Shown here: positions 12,190 to 22,153 of the stretch, piece by piece | How the letters are laid out: each line of letters opens with the position of its first letter | How positions within the stretch are numbered: the first letter of the stretch is position 1 | Source of the DNA: Schistosoma mansoni | Taxonomy: Eukaryota; Platyhelminthes; Trematoda; Strigeidida; Schistosomatidae | Reading direction: 5' to 3' | DNA length: 64,000 bases | Assembly: GCF_000237925.1 (NCBI RefSeq) | Contig: NC_031502.1 | Location: 52,651,120 to 52,715,119 of the forward strand | Position numbers and translations under genes: made by a program | Notes under the pieces: model-generated | The model's input: only the letters and a program-made list of their open reading frames with translations | Told to the model about the DNA's origin: nothing | The model's database searches: none

Positions 12190-12850
12190 TCGTAGCTGCT
12201 ACCTTGATATGGTAGCTGGGCTTGGTTATCGTGATGACTCGACTGAGCTATATTGAGTGGAACACTTGTTCCTTTAGGTCCTACTACCCTAAGCAGGTCG
12301 GTTGGATCAGAAGCAGCAACTTAACATCCGAGGGCGAAGTCGTACTGCTGGATGTTGGGGGTGACAGCAGTAAAGTGTTTCCCTCGGACAGCCAGCATCT
12401 GCAGCGACGGTGCCTTCTCACGATGGAAGGAAACGGACTGGAAAATGTCACACCTTACCCCACGGATTCCCGTCTCCGGCGTTAAGGCTTTTGAAGTGCG
12501 GAGCTAACACATCAAAAATTTCCCATAAGGCCGTGCGCGACCGGCTTCAAGCAGTTATCCGTTGGACTATGTGGTCATGCTCACAGGTTGCTAAGATCTC
12601 CACTAATCCAGTCTCTTAAGAAGAGATATCTTTCAATGGTGTGGGCAACCGGGAGGTGAGAACCGCCCTCATACCTTTACCAGCACTTGACATCATCTTG
12701 TTAACGCAATACACCAGGGCAGAGCACGCACAAAAGCAAATGCAGACGTCCCTGTGGTTGTAATCTGTAAGATACTGGGAGAGATTTATAGCAAATTTCC
12801 CCCTCTTCAAATGAGAACACCATGCATACCTTGAATCCAATGCTAATGGG
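12190..12850 (+). mobile_element. Second RTE-like LINE family, 5'-UTR fragment
   Basis: Aligns with 40916-41430, the 5' leader of the element that continues into an endonuclease frame there. Shared landmarks: 'gggcttg' then 'tatcgtgatga', 'cgaagtcgtactgctg', 'gtgacagcagtaa', 'gtgtgggcaaccgggag'. Here the copy stops at about 12850 before any coding part, so it is 3'-truncated, which is unusual for target-primed LINE insertions and suggests a later deletion or rearrangement. Confidence 0.65.
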
Positions 12851-13044
12851 AGTGATGTGTTGACGCTATTCTAAGGGAAATCGTATTACTAATCAAGGTT
12901 TAATTACTTCAGAAATCTGAGACTAAAACACTGATTATACTTCTTTATACAGAGGAAGTTATCCTACAATCCTTAGACGGAACATCAAACTGACAGAAAA
13001 AACAGGTATATTAACGATAATATGGGGGAAAGAAGAAATTGGTA

Positions 13045-13560
13045 AATCATAATAAGATGTTATCCCTAGTCCTTAAGAATATGTCAAGTTTCCTCTCAAA
13101 GGACTCCCCCGAAGTCACTTGGACTAGCTCAGTCGGCAGAGAATCCCAGCATTTGACTACTCTTGAAGAATACAAGTTGTGTCTGCAGTCCGTTCTGCCA
13201 TCTTGGGTTTACAGTTTCTGGGTGTTACCTATTCGGTTTGTATTGGGACTAAGCTTAAGTAGATGTTTGAGGGGATGTCCAGAAGTGTTAAGGATACTGT
13301 AAGCCATAAGAAGGTTACATCTAAGACGCCTATACCCTAATGGATAAATGTTTAGTGATTGGATGCGCTCTTCATAAGGTTTAAATTTGAGTCCCGAAAT
13401 GAGTTCGTGGCTCGAAGTTGGATACGTTCGAGTGTCCTTATCCTTTTGGAGAGAAGGAGGAAATACTGTTTCCGTACTCTAAATGGGGATGAATAAAACT
13501 GTTGAGGATTATGTGGAAAATTCGGCGAGACTATAATTTATGGACGACCTTTGAACGAAA
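13045..13560 (-). mobile_element. CR1-type LINE, RT C-terminal fragment
   Basis: On the minus strand the translation contains 'YEERIQSLNIYPLGYRRLR' followed by 'LLMAYSILNTSGHPLKHLL', the conserved C-terminal block of CR1 RTs (compare 'YEDRLRHLNLFPLSYRRIR' in the intact element next door). Frames shift within the fragment. It may be the 3' remainder of the CR1 copy whose upstream part is at 18201-19430, split by the intact LINE; this is inference. Confidence 0.7.
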
Positions 13561-13764
13561 ATTAAGTGACCTTGAAAAATGTTAGCCAATCAGTAAACAG
13601 TCAGCATGGAGTAAAAATATATTATACAACAACAAATAGTTAAAGTGGACACACTTCTTTCGTATGGTCCAAAAACTTGTCAACGTTAGAAAAAGGTTCC
13701 AAAATCGTAATGCATACGGTAGAGGAACTCATCCATACGGCTCCGACTGTGTAAGTTTACCATT

Positions 13765-13790
13765 TTTATTATGGATGTATCCATAATAAA
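13765..13790. repeat. Perfect 26-nt palindrome carrying polyA signals on both strands
   Basis: Arms 13765-13776 and 13779-13790 are perfect 12-bp complements with a 2-nt spacer. The outer six bases read AATAAA on each strand. On the minus strand the signal lies about 245 bp past the stop of the intact LINE ORF2, so it may sit in that element's 3' UTR or just beyond it. Confidence 0.55.
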
Positions 13791-14013
13791 GAGACATATA
13801 TGTCCCTACAATAGTCATACCTCTGCACAGCCGAAGCTTCAGTAACATCTGCGATTAATGCAGACAATGTTACTGGTACTTTTATTATACAGTTGGCGGC
13901 AAGTATTATAATATGCCTTACTCTCAATCTGGATCGAGTGATAAAGGTTCGTATTCTAGCAAACGTCTTCCTTCAGTCTTCAGTAATAAGGATAGAAGGT
14001 CTAGTGACCTATT

Positions 14014-16851
14014 TTAATCCTTGCAGTTTGTTACACTGTGGAGGTCCAATCTCGTCTTGAATATATCAACAGAAGGTGCTGATATTACGTGTTCTGGTAG
14101 AGAATTCCAGTAATTCACTACTCGGTGCGAGAAACGAAACTCCAGACGTAGACGATTTGATCTCGGTTTTTGGACTTTCTTTGAATGTCCTCTCAAATGC
14201 TCAGCCCTAGACGGGAGGAAAAGATAGGACATGTTAGTACCAAGGTCATCGTTCAGGATTCGATATGCCAATATTAGATCACCCCGTATTCGCCGGTAAG
14301 ATAACGGAAATAAGTTGAGGTGTCTCAGTCTGTCTTCATAAGATAGGCTAGATAGGCCTTTTACCATTTTTGTCCCGCGGCGTTGGACTCGTTCCAACAT
14401 ATCCGCCTCATATTTGAAACAAGGACTCGCTGCTTGAATCCCATATTCCAAATGTGGCCGTACGAAAGTTGGGTATAATAATCTAAACATTTCCCCATCC
14501 AGATACCGGAAAGATCTACGAATAGACCATAATGCCCTATAGCCTTTTGCAGCAGCAGCCTTACAGTGACTGGTTGTTTTGAGATCATTACTTAGTATGA
14601 CTCCTAAATCTTTATAGTTTCTTACTTTGGGCAACACTAGTCCACATAATGTGTAGTGATACGAATCATCATAGTTATTTAATTGCATCACAACACTTTT
14701 ATTAGGGTTTACTTCTAGTGACCACCCATTCATCCATGCAACTAGTGAGTTAAGATCTTCCTGTAAAACTATTCTGTCTGACATACTATATATGGGTCTC
14801 CAAATCTTAATGTCATCGGCGAATAGTAGGACGGATGACTTAGCTATAGCTGGTAATTCATTTATATAAAGTAAAAAGAGAAGAGGACCTAAAATCGTGC
14901 CTTGGGGGACGCCACTTTTTACTGGTTCCCACGATGAGAGAGCCCCATTTACTCTTACCCTTTGTCTCCTTTCATGAAGAAAGTCACTTATCCAGTCTAT
15001 GACTGCATAATGGATTCCAAAACTTTCTAGTTTCAATTTAAGACCAGAATGGGAAACCTTATCAAAGGCTTTACTTAGATCTATGAAAATGACATCTACA
15101 GGAATATTGCGATCTTTTGCCTCAGCCCAATCTTCTCTTGCAATGAGAAGATTTGTCAAACATGATAGACCTTTTCGAAAACCATGTTGTTCCTTTGACA
15201 AAAGATCATGTCTTTCCACGTAGTTTATAACAGCCATCCGAATAATTTTTTCCATTAGTTTTACAACTGCACTAGTTAAGCTGACGGGTCGATAGTTACT
15301 AACTAAATCCCTACCCCCAGTCTTATACACCGGACTGATTATTGCGTCCTTCCAGTCTCTGGGCAATCTGGACTGCCGTAGGGACATATCGAACAGCATC
15401 GCTAAGGGTTCAGCAATAACATCTGAGAGGGCTTTCATAATCCGAGGATGAATATCATCAGGACCACTAGACTTATCAGGTTTGAGATGCTGAAGTAGGC
15501 TTAAAACAGTTTCTTTCTTAATAACTACAGGGTCCATCAACAAGTCGCCACAATCACAATGAATAGGTGATCGTTCCTCATTATTGGTAGAAAAAACTTT
15601 ACTGAAATATTCCGAAAAAGCTTCCGCTTTTTCGGTATCATTTCTTGCCAAACTTAACGGATTTTCTTGTATCAAAAGTGATGGTATTCCATCACTTCTC
15701 TGAGTTCGCCTCTTTATATACGAGAATAACCGTTTTGGACTATGTTTGCAATCCCTAACCAATTGTTTTTCGTATGACCGTCTAGTTCTACTAATTAACG
15801 CTTTACAATTATTTCTAATCTTACGATAACTAGATCTGTACTGTTCTAAGCCAGTAGAGATGAACATGTTCCAGTGCTTTTTTCTACGCCTAAGGAGTTT
15901 CTTAACTTCTTTATTTATCCACGGTGGACTATTGTTCGGTCTACGTGGCACCAAGTATGGTATGAACGGGGACGTGACTGCACTAAACTTGCCTTTAAAT
16001 ACAGACCACGCCTCGTCAACTGATGAGCTAGTATCTACTGACCAATCTATCTTAGTAGCACAATCCTGAATTTCTGGTATGTTAGCTCTCCATATGTTTG
16101 GGCGAGGCTTAATCTGATCGTATATCATATCGCTAGCTCTAAACGTGAATGATAAAACAGCGTGATCGCTATTTACTAACGGGGGAAGAATATTTAGGTT
16201 GGCAATATCCTCAGTCTCATGGGTAATTACCAAGTCCAACAGAGAAGAACCTTGGTTTACAGCAAAACGTGTAGGTTTGGATACATGTTGTACTAGTGCA
16301 TGTTCCATTACTGTTTCCAAGAGCCTGCTATCAAATGAGTTTATAGAGCATTTCGTGGTCATCTCAGTCCAACTAATGTCAGGTGCATTAAAGTCTCCTA
16401 ATATCAAGCATCTGTTATTTGCACTCCATAGCCGAATGTGCTCTAAAATAAAGTCATCAGCTAAGCAGATTGGGCTGCGATAGATGACACCGAGTGCAAA
16501 TGTACAACATCCGACAGTGAGTTCACAGCTAATGGCTTCACTAGTTCCACTATCATGGGATTCGCAAACGGAGGAGCGGATATTTATACTATTGGCTATG
16601 TATAGAAGGACGCCACCTCCTTTCCTGCATCTATGTCTATCACTTCTTAAACAATGATATCCGGATAATTCTGGGGTGATATCGAAGTCATGGACTAACC
16701 AAGTTTCCGTCACAGCTACAATGAGTGGCCTTAATTTGTCCACCAGTGTTCCTAGCTCGTAGAATTTATGTTTTAGACTACGGGCATTGGCATATAAAAC
16801 TCCTAGGGGGAACGACCTATCCACACAGGCCTTGGTAGCATTCGCTTCCAA
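14014..16851 (-). CDS. LINE ORF2: AP endonuclease + reverse transcriptase, CR1-like
   Basis: 945 aa, uninterrupted. The protein nicks target DNA and copies the element RNA from the nick (target-primed reverse transcription). Endonuclease, residues ~15-240: Asn in 'LYANARSLKHK', catalytic Glu in 'AVTETWL', 'GVIYRSP', GDFN at 151-154 and SDH at 228-230, all intact. RT, residues ~445-745: motif A 'DLSKAFD' ending at 597, 'GVPQGTILGPLLFLLYINEL' (motif B), and FADD at ~677-680 (motif C). The C-terminal block is 'YEDRLRHLNLFPLSYRRIR'. The length is typical for CR1 ORF2. All key residues I can check are present, so the enzyme could be functional. The start overlaps the end of ORF1; translation probably relies on reinitiation or coupling. 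Confidence 0.93.
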   Translation of the reverse strand: MEANATKACVDRSFPLGVLYANARSLKHKFYELGTLVDKLRPLIVAVTETWLVHDFDITPELSGYHCLRSDRHRCRKGGGVLLYIANSINIRSSVCESHDSGTSEAISCELTVGCCTFALGVIYRSPICLADDFILEHIRLWSANNRCLILGDFNAPDISWTEMTTKCSINSFDSRLLETVMEHALVQHVSKPTRFAVNQGSSLLDLVITHETEDIANLNILPPLVNSDHAVLSFTFRASDMIYDQIKPRPNIWRANIPEIQDCATKIDWSVDTSSSVDEAWSVFKGKFSAVTSPFIPYLVPRRPNNSPPWINKEVKKLLRRRKKHWNMFISTGLEQYRSSYRKIRNNCKALISRTRRSYEKQLVRDCKHSPKRLFSYIKRRTQRSDGIPSLLIQENPLSLARNDTEKAEAFSEYFSKVFSTNNEERSPIHCDCGDLLMDPVVIKKETVLSLLQHLKPDKSSGPDDIHPRIMKALSDVIAEPLAMLFDMSLRQSRLPRDWKDAIISPVYKTGGRDLVSNYRPVSLTSAVVKLMEKIIRMAVINYVERHDLLSKEQHGFRKGLSCLTNLLIAREDWAEAKDRNIPVDVIFIDLSKAFDKVSHSGLKLKLESFGIHYAVIDWISDFLHERRQRVRVNGALSSWEPVKSGVPQGTILGPLLFLLYINELPAIAKSSVLLFADDIKIWRPIYSMSDRIVLQEDLNSLVAWMNGWSLEVNPNKSVVMQLNNYDDSYHYTLCGLVLPKVRNYKDLGVILSNDLKTTSHCKAAAAKGYRALWSIRRSFRYLDGEMFRLLYPTFVRPHLEYGIQAASPCFKYEADMLERVQRRGTKMVKGLSSLSYEDRLRHLNLFPLSYRRIRGDLILAYRILNDDLGTNMSYLFLPSRAEHLRGHSKKVQKPRSNRLRLEFRFSHRVVNYWNSLPEHVISAPSVDIFKTRLDLHSVTNCKD

Positions 16852-17999
16852 GACCTGACTATTCGAAAACCCACCAATCGGAGATTTTCTTCACCGTTTT
16901 GTCGACGGGTTTCTAGTTCAGCTAGTGCCGTCTTCCTTTTTATTCTATCTTCAAGAGATACATCCGGTCGCATTCGAATGTCAGAGTTGTCGTGACTTCG
17001 AGCGTTACTTAACAGAAGATTACGTTGTTTCTCCGACCCTAAGATTACCTTAAGGAGTCTACACGGTCGGGGTAGAACACTGTCATCGGCTCTTTTACCT
17101 ATTCTAACTAATTTTTTGACCTGAACACCTTTAGTGTTATCTGGTAATATGCTACAGATATATTCTCCGAGCCTCTCTAAGTCATGGGTGTGTCTAACCT
17201 TAGGATCTGGATCGTTAGACTCTGGCAATTTACTCACAATAATATTCGATGATATTAAATTCCTCTCAGTCGCACTAGGATGATGATCTGCCGTTCTATC
17301 AGAGTGCGATAATGCATTGAGTGACTCAGACTGTGAGTTCCTCAATGGCTTGTCAACCAAGTGTGCTTTATCATTAGCTTTTTTTCCTTTCCTTTTCCTC
17401 TTTACTGCGGTCCATTTTTGGTCATTCAGGACAGCTGCATTGGGACTATTGGGGACGGTGACGGTTTTATCCGGGTCCTCAATTTCTACTAAAGATACAT
17501 GATTACTCATGTCAATACCATGTGGTGATTTACTCCTCGTTGGTTGTAACGGAAGTTTCACTTCGTCATTAATTAGAGTAGGTTGTTCAGCGCGTTTTGT
17601 AACAGCACTTACAACACTGACACAGTCTTCACTGTCAGTGCTTGCGTTACTAGCGCACCCACTATCTTTCTTTTTACAGGCTAGAGCCAATAGGCTCATA
17701 GCCTCTTGAATTAATGTCGTCTTGTTAGTACAGCAGAACATACAAAGCCAGTGCGAGTTAGGCTTAGAACATCTTTTGTATGCAGCTGGACTGAGACGGG
17801 TACACATCTTGTGGTACAATTTTTTGCATTCATCGCACTGCATCCCTTCATCTACGGGGAATAAACAGTTCGGCTGTCCACATTTGAATGAACTACCAAC
17901 CATTGTAATCAGATTAGGTTTAAAAAACAATATGATCACAATAATAGCACAAGCGTCAGAGTATATGCAAAAGAAGGAACCAAGAGACAAAGTTTTCAA
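16803..17999 (-). CDS. LINE ORF1: PHD-like zinc-finger protein
   Basis: 398 codons open; the likely functional start is Met33 (17903), directly before the finger, since residues 1-32 are hydrophobic and atypical. The finger is C40-x4-C45-x9-C55-x2-C58-x4-H63-x2-C66 ... C86-x2-C89, a C4HC3 PHD-like pattern known from ORF1 of some CR1-group LINEs. A basic stretch (KRKRKGKKANDK) follows in the middle, and a compact C-terminal region around 'LERLGEYICSILPD' and 'VKKLVRIGK' is probably the nucleic-acid-binding part. The protein is expected to coat the LINE RNA. Its 3' end overlaps ORF2 by 49 bp. Confidence 0.85.
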   Translation of the reverse strand: MKTLSLGSFFCIYSDACAIIVIILFFKPNLITMVGSSFKCGQPNCLFPVDEGMQCDECKKLYHKMCTRLSPAAYKRCSKPNSHWLCMFCCTNKTTLIQEAMSLLALACKKKDSGCASNASTDSEDCVSVVSAVTKRAEQPTLINDEVKLPLQPTRSKSPHGIDMSNHVSLVEIEDPDKTVTVPNSPNAAVLNDQKWTAVKRKRKGKKANDKAHLVDKPLRNSQSESLNALSHSDRTADHHPSATERNLISSNIIVSKLPESNDPDPKVRHTHDLERLGEYICSILPDNTKGVQVKKLVRIGKRADDSVLPRPCRLLKVILGSEKQRNLLLSNARSHDNSDIRMRPDVSLEDRIKRKTALAELETRRQNGEENLRLVGFRIVRSWKRMLPRPVWIGRSP

Positions 18000-18200
18000 T
18001 AAAATTTCAAACCTTAACTAGATTAATTTAAGTTAAAGTAGACCAAGAATGCTTTTGATACAGCAAATACACAAAAGCAACGATAATCACAACAAGTATG
18101 AAAGTCACTGCCCTTTTTGAAACGCGCGCGTTGAAGAACACATATTACATCGAAGGACAACATTACGGTAGTCTGCACCAAGTCTACAATCCATTTAATA

Positions 18201-19038
18201 CTAATGATCACAAATACAGGACCTTCTTAGTAGTTTCATTTGTTGAAGCCGCTTAATTGTTAGGTCTTCACTGTGAACCGACCGTACATGAGCTTCAGGT
18301 ACTGAAATTGGCGCCGTGACCTTGAGATCCCTCAAACGCTTCTGATTGGCTCGTCCATAAATTATAGTCTCGCCGAAAACTCTCCCGTCAAACTGGACGA
18401 AAATGCACTTAAATGTTAACAGTGCAAGGTTTGTTCGAGAGGCGTTTTCGTCACAGTTAGCGTAAGACTTCACATTGTAGGGTACCAACACTCCTAGATC
18501 TTTTTCCACTTGGGACACTTCTAGAGAGGACTTTCTTAAGTTGTAACTGTAGCCTGAAACATGTTGCAGATGGACTACTTTACACTTTGAAGTGTTGAAG
18601 GTAAATCCGTCATCGTCAGCCCAACTCTCAAGTCGAGTCAGATCCTCCTGAAGTGCCAGTATATCCTCTTGGTTGCGTATCTTTCTCCAAAGTTTTACAT
18701 CAACAGCAAAATGCAATAAGTCAAACGATACCTGTTGTGGAAGATCGTTTACATAAATCAAGAAGAGAAGAGGTCCTAGTAATGAGCCATGGGGTACCCC
18801 ACTAAGACATTCCATAGCCTGAGAGAAAGTGAAGTTAACCCTGACCTTAAAATGTCGATTTTTTAGATATGAAGTGGGCCAGTCAATTAGAGGTGGTTTG
18901 ATACCCAATCTCTTGAGCTTGGTGATAAGACATATATGGTTGACCCTATCAAAAGCTTTTGAAAAATCAACGTAAATGATGTCAACCTTCCCCTTGCGAT
19001 CAAGGATGGTTGTCCATCTGTCCATTGCAGTCAACAGG
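18201..19038 (-). mobile_element. CR1-type LINE RT fragment, downstream part of a split copy
   Basis: The minus-strand frame 19034-18201 (277 codons) carries RT motif A 'IIYVDFSKAFDRVNH' and motif B 'GVPHGSLLGPLLFLIYVNDL'. Motif C is mutated from FADD to 'FAVDVKLW', so it is inactive. The upstream RT sequence is displaced by a ~345-bp insertion (19039-19385) and resumes at 19386-19540. Different subfamily from the neighbouring intact LINE. Confidence 0.85.
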
Positions 19039-19385
19039 TTGATTATACTGTAGCTGTAAATAATTCCCCAAAATCAATAGCTCATTAAGTGTTCGACATT
19101 GGATGCTGACCACGTTGTTTAAGTGGACTTGTTTAGCTGAAGGCTTTCGGTCATGCATCCGCACCAGATCACGTTGCAACACGGCGTGGGACACATCTCC
19201 TACGTTACAATAGCCAGTTAAGAACGAAGTCTCTCGATATATTGGTAACGAATCAAATATATCTTTCCTGTCTCTCCTCGTCTGACTTCTGGTTTCTATT
19301 TGACTGGGAACGAACGATTATAGAAAATACTACTGGTTGCTAGTTGTAAAACTAGAATATCCGTTGTATCCTCAATACGAAAGTA
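19039..19385. repeat. Dispersed ~340-bp repeat, copy 2, inserted in a CR1 RT
   Basis: Homologous to 1400-1770 and, inverted, to 20470-20800. On either side the CR1 RT reads continuously ('QQHGFWKG' upstream at ~19390-19400, then the block beginning 'LLTAMDRWTTIL' at ~19036), so this copy is a nested insertion younger than the CR1 copy. No clear target-site duplication or terminal inverted repeat was found. Confidence 0.65.
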
Positions 19386-19540
19386 ACCCTTCCAGAAACC
19401 ATGCTGTTGGGGTGAGAAGAACATTAAGGATAGTAATTAGTCGTGTATACCATCTCATATCAGGGACTCCATAATTTTAGAAGGTATAGAGAGAAGAGCC
19501 ACCGATCGGTAGCTTGAGGGTTCGCTGAGTCCACTGCTGG
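19386..19540 (-). mobile_element. CR1-type LINE RT fragment, upstream part of the split copy
   Basis: The minus-strand translation includes 'NYRSVALLSIPSKIMESLI' (usual RT block YRPIxLTSIPCKIMES) and then 'QQHGFWKG', broken by stops. It precedes the RT fragment at 19038-18201 in the element's own direction. Confidence 0.7.
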
Positions 19541-20469
19541 TGAAGGTTACTGAGCACTTGAAGGTTAAGCCGGCGTAAAACGATTGGTGCGTCACCTCAA
19601 CAATTCGTGTGATTTTCAAAAGTGGTTAATTCAAGACAGTTTAAGATTGGATTTTTGTTCAGCTACACTGTGTCTGATAACGTCCATCCTTTAAGTAACG
19701 AAAGTATTGCCATCGTAATGATGAGTGATATAAGACGAATCTTCACTGATATTATGTTGTCGCGATGATTTACAAGTTGGGACAATTTCCGGACTTGTTT
19801 GAAAGAAGTATGTAAAGTAATAGGACTTCTGTGGTTGATAATTATTTTCACAGTATACGCACACTAAGTCTGTACTGTCGTTATGTAAAAAGAACAATGA
19901 TGATCCAACTCTAAAGTATTTTTTGGTCAGATATGTCTGTACTTATGGACCTGAACGCAGTTCGTCAGAATCAGACGCTTATCTTTAGAATGTGGATGAT
20001 GATAGTGATCTGCATTCCTCCGAAGAGTATAAACCTTCTAACTCATCACCATTACCTAAACAAAGAAGATGACGTCCGTCATCTACGTATGCTTTATTTC
20101 CAATTGTCATATTTTGTATGCACAATCCAAAGATTTAGTTCGTGGAATGTGTTTCTTTGTTTCTATAAGCATTGTGGATTTATTTCGACAGCAGTCAGTG
20201 GACAAGGAACCACATAATGGACTTGGTTCTCTATGCGTTGCGCAACATGTCAATCTCTAAAGAAAGTGAAGATCTGTTTGGGAATTTCGCTGATAACTAC
20301 CACTCAGCCCATGCTCTCAGTGAACCTCTCACCAGCAAACTTATCAGCTCATGATTTGAAGCATCAGAAGACATATGTGCACACGTCATGAGCTCAACTG
20401 GTAATAATTATGAAGCTAAACCGTCAGAATCCATTGTTCTGAAGATGTAACAGGTATTGTAGTTTGACA
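19541..20469. pseudogene. Possible decayed coding sequence, unidentified
   Basis: Between about 19950 and 20350 the plus strand has codon-like stretches in shifting frames: an acidic Ser-rich piece ('VDDDSDLHSSEEYKPSNSSP') and later 'MDLVLYALRNMSISKESED'. They are separated by stops and not bounded by good splice sites. It could be a retrocopy or part of a repeat ORF. I do not recognise the source. Confidence 0.25.
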
Positions 20470-20800
20470 AGGTTTTAATCAACAACACCTTCTATTATGA
20501 ATCGTACCCACCAAGTGAAATCAAAAGTCAGAAGCCAGAGGGTTTGAAGATATTTTTGATAGGTTATCAATATATCGTGAACTGACTGATCTAAACTGGC
20601 TAGCGATCACAGGAGAAGTTGAGCATGGCGTTCCCACTCGTGATCTGGTGCGGATGCATGACCAAGTGCCTTCAGCTAGGTGATTTCATTAAAACTAATG
20701 TGGTCAGCATCCAACGTCAAACACGTACAGAGCTATTAATTTTGTGAATTTATTTACGTTACAACCAGTTATATTCACAAGGAGTATTGTAGCTGGAAGA
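20470..20800. repeat. Dispersed ~340-bp repeat, copy 3 (inverted)
   Basis: Reverse complement of the family at 1400-1770 and 19039-19385; shared 'gatctggtgcggatgcatga' and 'acagagctattaattttg'. It lies about 1.1 kb from copy 2 in opposite orientation. Confidence 0.6.
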
Positions 20801-21467
20801 CTGAATTAATGGCACGTAAAAACGTCAAATATCTACAACGGTTCTCTTGATGCCAGATGCCGGAATAAAAAGCCAATGAACTGATTCAAGTTCGTCTCGA
20901 AGACATTGGGTATTAAACAAACAGTGAGAAGTAGTTTAGGCAAAGTTTCAAGTAGTGAGTTACATAACGTTGGTTCGTCGTTATTTTCGCGCTGGTGGTA
21001 AATCATATGATATTACTCAATGTACCTACAATATCTATAAACACATCCTTGTCCTGTTTGTCATTGACTGATGCACTTGTTAGTTAACCTAAAGAACCAA
21101 GTGAATCAAGAAAGATCAAAGTGAACTCTAATGTTGACATTATAATGCTTTAGCGCTAGATCCGGTGCTATTAACTTTACATATGTTTTAAAAAATATCA
21201 AAAAACCTGCAAGCTTCATAGGTAACTTTTGGATTGGTGATATGGGTAATTTAGTCCCTATTTGCTCTTCTAACCCAAACAACCAATAAAGGGGGAATAA
21301 AGGCGAACAAAGGGAAAATAAAGCGGAAAATGCATTGGAAAATAAGTCGTAATTAAAGGGGAAATGCGCCAAAATGTCTGCTTTTTCGCCTGTCCGGGGG
21401 AAATAAAGCGGAATTTCCCTTTTCTGTCGCTCTGTTTTTCAAATGTCGCTAAACTTCCGATTTTTCT
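20801..21467. other. Intergenic; purine-rich tract at 21285-21365
   Basis: The left part has no recognisable feature. At 21285-21365 a purine-rich run repeats the motif AATAAAG/GGAAAATAA about five times and leads directly into the minisatellite that follows. Confidence 0.4.
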
Positions 21468-21900
21468 CCTAAATATCCGACGAATAGCCGACTTTTCCCC
21501 TAAATATCCGACGAATTTCCGATTTTCACCCTAAATATCCGACGATTTGCCGACTTTTCCCCTAAATATCCGACGAATTTCCGATTTTCACCCTAAATAT
21601 CCGACGATTTCCGACTTTTACCCTAAATATCCGACGAATTTCCGATTTATACCCTAAATATCCGACGAATTTCCGATTTATACCCTAAATATCCGACGAC
21701 TTGCCGACTTTTCCCCTAAATATCCGACGAATTTCCGATTTTCACCCTAAATATCCGACGACTTGCCGACTTTTCCCCTAAATATCCGACGAATTTCCGA
21801 TTTATACCCTAAATATCCGACGACTTGCCGACTTTTCCCTTAAACATCCGACGACTTGCCGATTATTAGCCTAAATATCCGCTACATTGTCTGCTTTTCC
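21468..21900 (+). repeat. 31-bp minisatellite, ~14 units
   Basis: Tandem units begin 'cctaaatatccgacga' and are 31 bp long (one is 30 bp). Two unit types recur, one ending 'atttccgattttcac' or 'atttccgatttatac' and one ending 'cttgccgacttttcc', often alternating, so part of the array has a 62-bp higher-order period. The last two units are diverged. A degenerate half unit precedes it. No coding function is evident. Confidence 0.9.
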
Positions 21901-22013
21901 ACTACATACACACTGATGCATTTACCGCAACCGCCTCCTGTGTTCTCTTTCATTCCCACAACACAGCACACGAATAATGTAAAGTACGTAAAATATGGTA
22001 TAATTTCCAAATT

Positions 22014-22019
22014 TTTATT
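22014..22019 (-). terminator. PolyA signal of the unrecognised minus-strand gene
   Basis: AATAAA on the minus strand (TTTATT on plus), 135 bp past the TAG at 22156-22154. Its presence at a sensible distance supports the exon chain upstream as a real transcription unit. Confidence 0.5.
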
Positions 22020-22153
22020 GAAAACAAAAAGTTCATCAATGTACAAAGTTATGGGCAGTTGGCAGATGGTAGAGCATCAATGCTCCTTATGTAATTGCCA
22101 TTGTCACGGACCAGGCATTTCACGTATTCATTCTTTCCACCAGGCCTGTTGGA

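Larger units (their letters stand above)
14014..18020 (-). mobile_element. Apparently intact two-ORF CR1-like LINE
   Basis: ORF1 (17999-16803) and ORF2 (16851-14014) are both fully open and overlap by 49 bp in different frames, the usual arrangement for CR1/Jockey-type LINEs. ORF1 has a PHD-like Zn finger. ORF2 has endonuclease followed by RT. The 5' leader is probably short (to about 18020) and the 3' UTR extends left of 14014; neither end nor target-site duplication could be fixed. It lies among older LINE fragments, so it is a recent insertion. Confidence 0.85.

Noticed and set aside
21106-21372. 88-codon minus-strand frame, hydrophobic and Phe/Leu-rich
   Set aside because: It is the complement of the purine-rich tract; composition explains it and no splice or start context supports it.
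21468-21900. Telomere-like array because units contain CCCTAA
   Set aside because: The hexamer occurs once per 31-bp unit and is not tandem; a minisatellite explains it.
21468-21900. CRISPR-like array
   Set aside because: Units are contiguous repeats without unique spacers, and the genome is eukaryotic.
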